Positions 18,062 through 26,700 of a DNA stretch of 64,000 nucleotides are shown piece by piece. The notes under the pieces were generated by a model, which saw nothing but the letters and a program-made list of their open reading frames with translations, made no database searches and had not been told where the DNA came from. The DNA comes from Oxynema aestuarii AP17. GTDB lineage: Bacteria; Cyanobacteriota; Cyanobacteriia; Cyanobacteriales; Laspinemataceae. Within the stretch, counting starts at the first letter, position 1. Every line of letters starts with the position of its first letter. The DNA lies in contig NZ_CP051167.1 in assembly GCF_012295525.1 (NCBI RefSeq), positions 3,579,501-3,643,500 of the forward strand. The letters are read 5' to 3'. A program made the position numbers and the translations under genes.

Positions 18062-19603
18062 ATGAATTTGTGGATTGTAACGATTGGCAGTAGTGACATT
18101 CAACTCCATAGCGATGCAACTAACAAACAGCAAGGAAGAAGTCAGGGAGAAATGAGTGATGAAATTTGGTCATATTGGTATGAAGATGGGATTAAAAATG
18201 AACATTGCTATAGTGTTGTTTTTGAACCCAAGCGAGCTTTTGAAGATAAGGATGAGAATTATCGAATTGCATCTAGAGTGCTGGGAAATGTTTATGAACT
18301 CTCTGATGAAGACACCCGAACAGAAATTTTTGATTACTTAACATTTCCATTGTTGAGTAAGTTTATTAAAAGGCTCCAAAGCATAGACGTTCCTAATAAG
18401 ATCGCGTTATTGCTTACCGATCAATCTCAAATCTTTAGTAGCGAAGAACAACGACAGGATATAAAATCCCCTTACTGGGATGATACTTGCAAGTTAGAAC
18501 CCATTCTCAAACGTTATTTTGAGAAAGAGTTTCCCAATGTGGAGTTGGAGTTAATGACTTTAAAATTAACTCCTGACGAACAACCGGGGTTAGATGATTG
18601 GAATAAGGTTTTAGAACTCGTTCAAACTGAATTAGATGCCATCAAAATTGAGCCGGATACAGTTTATGTCAGTCATCAAGCAGGAACTCCGGCAATTTCT
18701 TCCGCCGTTCAGTTTATGAGCTTGGCTCGTTTCCGAAATAACGTACAGTTTCTTGTCAGCAATGAGTATACTCAGCAAACTCGTACAATTTATCGCTCAA
18801 CTTATCTAGGAGCAATTCAACGTCAAGAAGCGCAAGCATTATTAGAGCAGCATAATTATGCTGGTATTCGGAATATTTTAGGATTGACAGCCGATTCATT
18901 GGATGAAAAAGCTAAGTCCATTAAGTATTTACTAGATGCGGCTGAGCAATGGAATTTTGCAGAATTTCAGAAATTTAAAACGATTGTCCAAAAACGTAAA
19001 TTACTGGAAATCAAAGAATTTCCTTGGTACCAATCTGGCTATGAATCAGCTTATCTTGCTGTCGTGCGTCTCGAACAAGGAAGTACAGTTGATGCTTTGT
19101 TTCACAGTTTCCGAGCTGCAGAAGGTTCTATTAGTAAGTTTCTAGAAAAACGTTATCAGTCTCATATTTATAGAGATCCAAACCATGGACCTCAAGTCGA
19201 AATCTCGATTCGTCAAGAATTGCCCAACTATTTCAACTCACTTTCTCAGCCCAATAAACACAAGTTTGAAAGGCATCAAAAGATCGGTTTATATGGAGAT
19301 CCTTTATATGACTTATTTAAGGAAGCTCGAACCGAAGCAAAGAATCATCCAGATATAAAAGTTGTTTGGGAAGTTGCTAAAAGCGAAAGAAATAACTTAT
19401 TTCATCGGTTGGATGGCTTACAAGAATCTGAATTGTTCGGAATTTGGAATACTGCAACAGAAATAGATTGGAAAGCAAGATTATTGGCTTGTCTTAACTT
19501 TATCGCTAAAGATGAGCTTGCAGAACCTTTTTCTTCCCTTGAGGAAGCGAGTTTTATGGCTCAACTACACGATCGACTTCGAGAGAAGATCGCATCTTTT
19601 TAA
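18062..19603 (+). CDS. CARF-HEPN ribonuclease (Csx1/Csm6-like)
   Basis: 513 residues. The N-terminal part opens with MNLWIVTIGSSDIQL, a CARF-type first strand, and carries a ligand-loop signature VSHQAGTPAISSAVQFMSL (about 203-221). The C-terminal helical domain has RNNLFH (R443-H448), an exact RxxxxH HEPN ribonuclease motif. Family knowledge: cyclic oligoadenylate made by Cas10 binds the CARF dimer and switches on HEPN RNase, degrading RNA non-specifically. It starts 4 bp after cmr6, so it belongs to the same operon. The exact Csx subfamily is not certain. Confidence 0.82.
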   Translation: MNLWIVTIGSSDIQLHSDATNKQQGRSQGEMSDEIWSYWYEDGIKNEHCYSVVFEPKRAFEDKDENYRIASRVLGNVYELSDEDTRTEIFDYLTFPLLSKFIKRLQSIDVPNKIALLLTDQSQIFSSEEQRQDIKSPYWDDTCKLEPILKRYFEKEFPNVELELMTLKLTPDEQPGLDDWNKVLELVQTELDAIKIEPDTVYVSHQAGTPAISSAVQFMSLARFRNNVQFLVSNEYTQQTRTIYRSTYLGAIQRQEAQALLEQHNYAGIRNILGLTADSLDEKAKSIKYLLDAAEQWNFAEFQKFKTIVQKRKLLEIKEFPWYQSGYESAYLAVVRLEQGSTVDALFHSFRAAEGSISKFLEKRYQSHIYRDPNHGPQVEISIRQELPNYFNSLSQPNKHKFERHQKIGLYGDPLYDLFKEARTEAKNHPDIKVVWEVAKSERNNLFHRLDGLQESELFGIWNTATEIDWKARLLACLNFIAKDELAEPFSSLEEASFMAQLHDRLREKIASF

Positions 19604-19842
19604 TCAGTTATTGGGCGATCGATAATTTACCATTAATTCGTGTAAACTCTCTCCCAATGGGGTCTAGAGATTTTGCAAAATGAATTAGCCCAAGCACAAC
19701 TCGCTTAGTTTTCACTTTTCGCTTTTTGGGGAAGACGATCGCCATTCTCTACTGTCATGAGATCGCCTCCCCCCCTTCATCTCATCGAGGCATCTTTACG
19801 CGCCTCTTTCCAGCTTTTTACCAATCAAATAGGAGTACCTTA
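19604..19842. other. Intergenic gap before csx18-cas1-cas2
   Basis: 239 bp with no good gene. A frame that continues upstream from csx18 to 19726 is not used because a Shine-Dalgarno and a conserved N-terminus support the ATG at 19843. The gap may hold a separate promoter for the adaptation genes. Confidence 0.4.
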
Positions 19843-20121
19843 ATGTACTTGACTTATCGTTCCGCGTTGGTTCGTAACATTTCTGTTGCCGCTCTCAATG
19901 GTTTGATTACGTTAGTCATTTTGCTGATTGCCCCATTAGGGTTAGCTGCGGTAATTGGCAATACTTTTTTAATTACCCTCGCCAGTTTCTTCACCGGAAC
20001 CTTTGCCGATGTCGTCGTTCGTTATTTGCAACCGAGTCATCCCCCTCGCTCGGTTGCAGCCAGCTTGGAGAATGACTCGGCTCTCGGACAACGCCACCCC
20101 AACCACCTCGACCACCAATGA
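19843..20121 (+). CDS. csx18: CRISPR-associated membrane protein Csx18
   Basis: 92 residues starting MYLTYRSALVRNISVAALNG, preceded by AGGAG at 19831. Two adjoining hydrophobic helices (about 15-60, LITLVILLIAPLGLAAVIGN then TFLITLASFFTGTFAD) make it an integral membrane protein; the tail is polar. Csx18 is a small cyanobacterial CRISPR-associated protein of unknown role found beside type III-B cas1. Its stop overlaps the cas1 start (ATGA at 20118). Confidence 0.82.
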   Translation: MYLTYRSALVRNISVAALNGLITLVILLIAPLGLAAVIGNTFLITLASFFTGTFADVVVRYLQPSHPPRSVAASLENDSALGQRHPNHLDHQ

Positions 20122-21113
20122 GAGCGCTGTATGTTTCCGAGCAAGGGTGTTATTTATCCTTGAATGACCAACTCGTGCGAGTTAAGCGCCAAGAGACCCT
20201 GTATGCCGAAGTACAACTTCCCTTGCTCCAAATGATTTTGATTTTCGGCAAATCGCAAGTGACGACCCAAGTGATTCGGGCTTGTCTCTGGCGCAATATT
20301 CCCATCGTCTACCTGTCTCGCATGGGATATTGCTACGGGCGCATTTTGCCCATCGAACGGGGCTACCGACAACTCGCACGCTATCAAGACGACCTCACCC
20401 TTAGCGACCGCTTGCAAGTCGCTCGCGAAATCGTCTGCACCAAATTGCGTAATTCTCGTACTGTTTTGATGCGACAACACCGCCGTCAACCTTCGTCTTC
20501 TTTAGATTTGGTGATTCAATCCCTAGCCGTACTCGTCGAAAAAGTACGTCAAGCCGACAACATCCCCCGGATTATGGGTTTGGAAGGAGCGGGAGCCGCT
20601 CAATATTTCTCAGCTTTTGGCGATTGTCTCAGTTCTGATGAGTTCATTTTTGGAGATCGTTCTCGTCGCCCGCCCGGAAATCCCGTCAATGCCTTACTGA
20701 GTTTTGGCTATCAAGTCTTGTGGAATCACTTACTGGCTTTGATTGAAGTTCACGGACTCGATCCTTATGTTGCTTGTTTGCACGAAGGTCATCGCTCTCA
20801 TGCGGCTTTGGCTTCCGATTTACTCGAAGAATTTCGTGCTCCTTTCATTGATGCGTTCGTGATGTATTTAATTAATCGCAAGATGATGGACGTTCGTGAT
20901 GATTTTGTTTACCACAATGGAGGCTGTTATCTCAATGATGTCGGACGAGTTAAATATCTGAAAGCTTTTGTCAAACGGATGGAGGAAACTATTACCGATG
21001 AGTTTGGGGAAAGTCAACCGAAATGGGATTTGCTCAATCAACAGGTCAAAGCTTTCAAACAATTCGTTTATGACCCCGTGAAACAACCTTATGTTGCCTA
21101 CCAAATTCGCTAA
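20118..21113 (+). CDS. cas1: CRISPR integrase Cas1
   Basis: 331 residues. The N-terminal beta domain (MRALYVSEQGCYLSLNDQLV) is followed by the helical catalytic domain. The metal ligands are visible: Glu in IMGLEGAGAAQYF, His in ALASDL-preceding LHEGHRSHAAL, and Glu/Asp in SDLLEEFRAPFIDAF. Cas1 with Cas2 inserts new spacers at the leader end. It is not fused to a reverse transcriptase, so RNA-derived spacers would need another route. It overlaps csx18 (ATGA) and cas2 (TAATG). Confidence 0.95.
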   Translation: MRALYVSEQGCYLSLNDQLVRVKRQETLYAEVQLPLLQMILIFGKSQVTTQVIRACLWRNIPIVYLSRMGYCYGRILPIERGYRQLARYQDDLTLSDRLQVAREIVCTKLRNSRTVLMRQHRRQPSSSLDLVIQSLAVLVEKVRQADNIPRIMGLEGAGAAQYFSAFGDCLSSDEFIFGDRSRRPPGNPVNALLSFGYQVLWNHLLALIEVHGLDPYVACLHEGHRSHAALASDLLEEFRAPFIDAFVMYLINRKMMDVRDDFVYHNGGCYLNDVGRVKYLKAFVKRMEETITDEFGESQPKWDLLNQQVKAFKQFVYDPVKQPYVAYQIR

Positions 21114-21394
21114 TGTTGTTGTATGTTATCGTTTACGACCTTCCAGACAATAAGCGGCGTCAGAAAATCCACGACTTGTTAGAAGGATACGGACAATGGG
21201 TACAGTATTCGACCTTTGAATGTTGGCTCAGTTCTGACAAATACGCAGAACTCCAAAAACGGTTGCGTTGCCAACTTAATTTGGATGAAGACAGTATTCG
21301 ATTCTATCCTCTTTCGCGGCATACAGTCGCTCAAGTCGAAACCTGGGGCATCGGTCCGCCTTTATGGAAAATGCCCGGTTCTACAATTGTCTGA
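21113..21394 (+). CDS. cas2: Cas2 spacer-acquisition protein
   Basis: 93 residues with the ferredoxin-like fold start MLLYVIVYDLPDNKRRQKIH and SIRFYPLSRH near the end. The conserved Asp of the first strand is in VYDLPD. Length is standard. It overlaps cas1 by one base, and the array leader starts directly after its stop. Confidence 0.95.
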   Translation: MLLYVIVYDLPDNKRRQKIHDLLEGYGQWVQYSTFECWLSSDKYAELQKRLRCQLNLDEDSIRFYPLSRHTVAQVETWGIGPPLWKMPGSTIV

Positions 21395-21579
21395 CTCTCC
21401 TGCGAGGCTCGTCTCAAATCCCTGAAATGCCCAATCTTCGTTACGAGCCTCGATCCTTTGTCTGTCAAGCCTTTGAGCCTTCTTCCCTCCTCTCTTTTGG
21501 GCCGAATGTCATGACAAAATGGCTGAGGCTCGCAAACCGCCTCTGGACATCTGACCGCATAAGGGTTTCAATAGAGGGG
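21395..21579 (+). promoter_or_regulatory. CRISPR leader
   Basis: 185 bp between cas2 and the first repeat. The repeat orientation (…GGAAAC at the 3' end) and the neighbouring cas1-cas2 both place the leader on this side, with transcription rightward. Short frames here are not convincing. No terminator is visible after cas2. Confidence 0.6.
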
Positions 21580-23669
21580 GTCCCCACTCGCTGGGGAAAC
21601 TAATTGAATGGAAACTATCCCATCGGACTAGGTTTAATCTCATGCTTCTCGTCCCCACTCGCTGGGGAAACTAATTGAATGGAAACTCGGCTTTGGCCTA
21701 TCATCAAAAGGTGCAGGATTGTCCCCACTCGCTGGGGAAACTAATTGAATGGAAACCCTCGATGTTTGCACCCTCTAAATTAACGCCTTCGAGATTGGGT
21801 CCCCACTCGCTGGGGAAACTAATTGAATGGAAACCTGACATCAACGTCAATTTTCACCTTATTCTGATCCTGAGGTCCCCACTCGCTGGGGAAACTAATT
21901 GAATGGAAACCTCCCCGATAGAACTCCTTGTTCGACCGCCGCGAGCCGTCGGTCCCCACTCGCTGGGGAAACTAATTGAATGGAAACAGCTGAGATCGGC
22001 ACCCTCTAAGCATGCGTCACTCGTCCCCACTCGCTGGGGAAACTAATTGAATGGAAACGCCTTCCGTAAGTCTACACCACGTAAGAAGGCGCGGTCGAGG
22101 ATCGCACCGCTCAGGTTGGCTCCCCGGAGAGTCCCCACTCGCTGGGGAAACTAATTGAATGGAAACGTTAAGGTGTCTTTCAGAGAAAGCAGGACGCTCG
22201 CGGGTCCCCACTCGCTGGGGAAACTAATTGAATGGAAACCCCTGAGAGGTTTACACCTGAAAGATCTGAATTGCTGAGTCCCCACTCGCTGGGGAAACTA
22301 ATTGAATGGAAACCATACTACGAATTCGAAGATTTCCTCGCTCTGCCATTCCTGGTCCCCACTCGCTGGGGAAACTAATTGAATGGAAACATACCTTCAC
22401 GGTCTGGCTCCTGAGGGCAGATGTTAAGTCCCCACTCGCTGGGGAAACTAATTGAATGGAAACAGGCCACCTGGGCCGCTAAGTCCAGCATGTTTGAGGG
22501 AGTCCCCACTCGCTGGGGAAACTAATTGAATGGAAACTTTAATGCTCGGAGGTCTATGCCCCCGTACAGCCGAGCCTCTGGTCCCCACTCGCTGGGGAAA
22601 CTAATTGAATGGAAACGGATATGAAACTCTTGATGTTTTATCTCCGAAAGTATGTCCCCACTCGCTGGGGAAACTAATTGAATGGAAACTCTGGGAGGCA
22701 GGCGAACGCCCGAAGGATCTCCTCCTGAAGGAGGGAGTCCCCACTCGCTGGGGAAACTAATTGAATGGAAACCTCATTCCAAACTTTCCTTTTTTGTTCG
22801 TGTAACTCAAATATAGAGTCCCCACTCGCTGGGGAAACTAATTGAATGGAAACGAGGTCAGCGCCCCGGAGGTCAGCGCCCCGGAGATCGGGTCCCCACT
22901 CGCTGGGGAAACTAATTGAATGGAAACGAAAGAACCGCAATGTTTGAGAGAGAGATATCTAGAGTCCCCACTCGCTGGGGAAACTAATTGAATGGAAACT
23001 CAGAATCTTTAAAGTAGCCCATTGGTTTTCCTGGTTCAGTGTCCCCACTCGCTGGGGAAACTAATTGAATGGAAACATAATATAATCGATCTTCGATTCC
23101 GCTATTTCTCGAGTCCCCACTCGCTGGGGAAACTAATTGAATGGAAACGAAGAAGTGTTAGTAACTCCTGGGCTTTATCATTAGAGTCCCCACTCGCTGG
23201 GGAAACTAATTGAATGGAAACTATTCGACCTAACGTGTGGAACTCATTTATTAGAATTAAAAGTCCCCACTCGCTGGGGAAACTAATTGAATGGAAACAT
23301 TTCTCGGAGGTATTCATCCTGGATTTGATTCAGTCCCCACTCGCTGGGGAAACTAATTGAATGGAAACAATACTTTCGTATCCGCCAGTTCTGCTTCAGT
23401 GTCCCCACTCGCTGGGGAAACTAATTGAATGGAAACTTGATGAAGTCAGCAACATCTTCATACTCCAGAGGCTTCTCCCCTAGTCCCCACTCGCTGGGGA
23501 AACTAATTGAATGGAAACAATAACTTATCAATATTCCATCCGTATCATTCTAAGTCCCCACTCGCTGGGGAAACTAATTGAATGGAAACCTCCTCAAAGA
23601 GTTTCTCCCGGTTTTGTACTCCGGATTGGATGAGTCCCCACTCGCTGGGGAAACTAATTGAATGGAAAC
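21580..23669 (+). CRISPR. Type III-B CRISPR array, 28 repeats and 27 spacers
   Basis: The 36-nt repeat begins GTCCCCACTCGCTGGGG and ends AATTGAATGGAAAC; copies appear identical throughout, including the last. Its 5' half folds into a 6-bp stem TCCCCA/TGGGGA. Repeat starts: 21580, 21651, 21721, 21799, 21875, 21952, 22023, 22131, 22204, 22278, 22355, 22428, 22502, 22581, 22654, 22737, 22818, 22892, 22964, 23041, 23113, 23186, 23263, 23333, 23401, 23483, 23554, 23634. Spacer lengths are 32-47 nt, except one of 72 nt at 22059-22130. Several spacers encode pentapeptide repeats on the complementary strand (see findings). No cas6 lies in the window. Synechocystis III-Bv arrays with a similar repeat layout are processed by RNase E, which may apply here. 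Confidence 0.98.
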
Positions 23670-23708
23670 TCTATATCTTTGTCTATTTTTACTAAAAAAA
23701 GAAACAGC

Positions 23709-26700
23709 TTACCCCGGATTGACTGCTGCTGACGCCTCAGAACTCGCCACCTCAAACCAACTTTCCGGGTTGTCTCTTAGGGTTTTTGCTTGTGCTTTCC
23801 CCAGTAAAATTTGACCTAAGCGGAAGAAGACTTTCGCCATTGCGCCTCGATCGCTTAAATTACCCACCGGAATTTCGATGACTTCATACCCTTCATAGCG
23901 CAGTTGTTCGCGAATATCTCGATCGCGCTTTTGCCGATCTGGGTCGCCATGCAAATGCCGACTCATGCCATCGAGATAAATGCAGATTCCCTCAAATCGT
24001 TCTGTTGGGTCTTCATAAAAAAAATCGGGAGTGGTGGTTCCCAAGGGTCTGCCTAAATCAATGGCATACTGTGCTGCTGGAGTGGGAAAACTGGCGCGTT
24101 GCAACATATCCCGCAGAATCGTCTCGGGATTGTTGACGGGTTTTTCTCCAGAGGTTTCTTCCACGTTGGGAAGTTTCGGGGGAATGTCGTGACCGAACTG
24201 TAACTCATGTCCCCATTCGTTAATTTTTTCGGTGGCGAGGTGACGGTTGAGGTGGCGGTGATAGTAGGAATTGCGATAGGTAAACAAACAGTCAATGCAG
24301 GCGGTATCGCACACTGCCGGACAGCGGACGGTGACTTCTAAAGCGGCAGAGGTGACATCGATCCAGCGATCGCAGATTCGATCTAGCAGTCCCGACCCTC
24401 CCGGCATCGGATCGTACAGCATCGCATCTACTTTTTCTTGGCCGGGATAGGCGATCGCCAATACTTGCAAATCGTCCAATTCCATCTCTAAAATATTGGC
24501 CGCGCCAAATCGTAACGCTTCGGCAATGCTATATGCTTCCTGGCGGTTGGCGCAGTCTTGGATGGTTAAGACATCCACGACAATATCGGCAAAAAATCCA
24601 GTGGGTTCTACGGGTTGACCGCAACGTTCCGCATGATCTTCGGCAAACTTGGCGCGATCGCCATCGGAAGAGAGTGGCGATCGCGTTTGACCGCAAACCG
24701 TACAAACTGGATATCCCAAATTATTATAAGGGAGCGAGACGCTCCCACTCCAATTCGCCGCGCCAACATTCACCAAGCGTAGGTGTACCCCTTGGCGCAA
24801 CAACGCCGTTTTTTGTCCCCACTGATAAGCTTTTCCACCACTATGCCGATTTTGTTCCGAACCGACGATCGAGACTGCCATCTGGAAGCGGTAGTCTTCT
24901 TCATCGCTAATGTGCGATTGATGGGGGAGGTCTACATCGCAGATGGGAACCGCGCGAAGGGACGCAATACTTAAACTGCTGGGGGTTGCCCTAGAAACTC
25001 CCACCTCGGCGATCGCTTCATTGGTAACGTCTACTTGAAACAAGGTGAGTTGCTGTTGCGGTTCTAAATGGTAGAATCGCGGCACGAAGCGATGACCGTT
25101 GGCATAAATTAAGTTACCGGGAACGTATTCGCGCAAGGCAGTGGCCGAAGGTCGCGGCAGTTCAAAGTCAGAGATTCCCATCAGGTGACGCGGGACTTGC
25201 GCGACTCCCAAAACCGAACCGACTTCTAATCCGTAACCGGGGAGAAATCCTTCGGCGGCGAGGACGCTGTAAGTATTGATGTCGTCATATCCTTCGCTTT
25301 CCCGTTTGCGGCGGGATTGAATGCCTTTGAGTTTTTTGACGAGGCGATCGCAGCGTTGGCGTAACGCTTCCTCATCCGGGTCTAAGGTTCCCTTGCGCTG
25401 GCGAACCGCATCCAGTCGCGCCATTTGGTTTAATGACCATTGCAGGCGCTTCCACAGGCGATCGATAACTTCCGCAAGGCGATCGCCGGTGTTGAGAATG
25501 TAGTCGCGCAGTTTGGCAGGGGTGACGACTCCGACGCTTTCTGTCGGCCACTGTTGTGCGAATACTTGTGCGACTTTTTCCGATAAAATCGGTTCGGTTT
25601 TGGCAATCAGGTGACTGAGGCGGTCTACGGATAGGGGGACTTGCCGAACGTTACCGTTTTCATCGAATAGATAAGGTTTGACTTGGGTGGGGAAACAGGT
25701 TTTCAGGATATCGGCAATTTCTTCGCGATCGCCTTTTGTTAAATTTCCTTCCCCGCGTCGCAGTTGATGCAAAACCGTTAACACGGTGGCGTGAACGTGC
25801 TTTTCCACCATCAGGGGATTGCGGAGGTTGAAACGCGGTGGCGCGATCGCACCATTGAGCAGTTTCATCGGGTCGTTAAAATAGGCGCGATCGTGACTCG
25901 CTTGCCGCGCATAGGTGAGATTGACTGCCATCCGATGCCGTCTGCCAGCGCGTCCGGCGCGTTGCCAGTAGTTGGCGGGGAGGGGGGGAACGTTTCGCAT
26001 CAACACTGCATCCAGTCCCCCGATATCCACTCCCATCTCTAAGGTGGGGGTACAAACCAAGGTATTCACATATTCCCCATCGCCTTTAAACAATCGTTCT
26101 AAAATTTCGCGTTCCTTCGCGGGAACTTGTGCCGAATGCTCTCTGGCTCGAAGGGTGGTAAACTGTTGGTCGAGTACCATCAAATCGTAATTGTCGGCAT
26201 TTTCTTCTTCATATTCCAAAGTTCCCGAACAACGCCACGCCATACAGGTCAATTTCGGTGTGGGTCGAATGTGACTGCGGCGGCAAATTTGACAGCGATA
26301 AATCCCTTGGTGAGACGTCAGTCGGATTTTATCGGCATCAATTTGATAGACGCCGTTACATCCTCTGAGAGGTTGGTTGCGCGAACTCAGTAGCGGAACT
26401 TGGACGAGAATTTTAAGCTGTTCGGTGAGTAATTCCCAAAGTTCTTCGTAAAATTCGGCAATGCTATCTTTATGGATTCCCCAATTTCTTGCCGCTTGTC
26501 GCGCTAGAGTATCGCCTTTAGCACTTAACCACTGCTGCACGCGATTGGCATTGTCTGCCGGGTCTCGTTGCAGTTTCAATCCTTTGGGGACACCTTGGAG
26601 TAAGGGGAGATACCCGCGCTGAATTTCGCGATCGCCTTCTTTCCAGAATCGCGAGAAAATTCGTCCTTCGGGGTCGAATAAAATATTGCCGCGTCGGGAG

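Noticed and set aside
19726-19842. N-terminal extension of csx18
   Set aside because: The conserved N-terminus and AGGAG site place the start at 19843.
21395-21579. Degenerate extra repeat in the CRISPR leader
   Set aside because: Only short matches such as GGTTTCAAT are seen; no repeat-length similarity.
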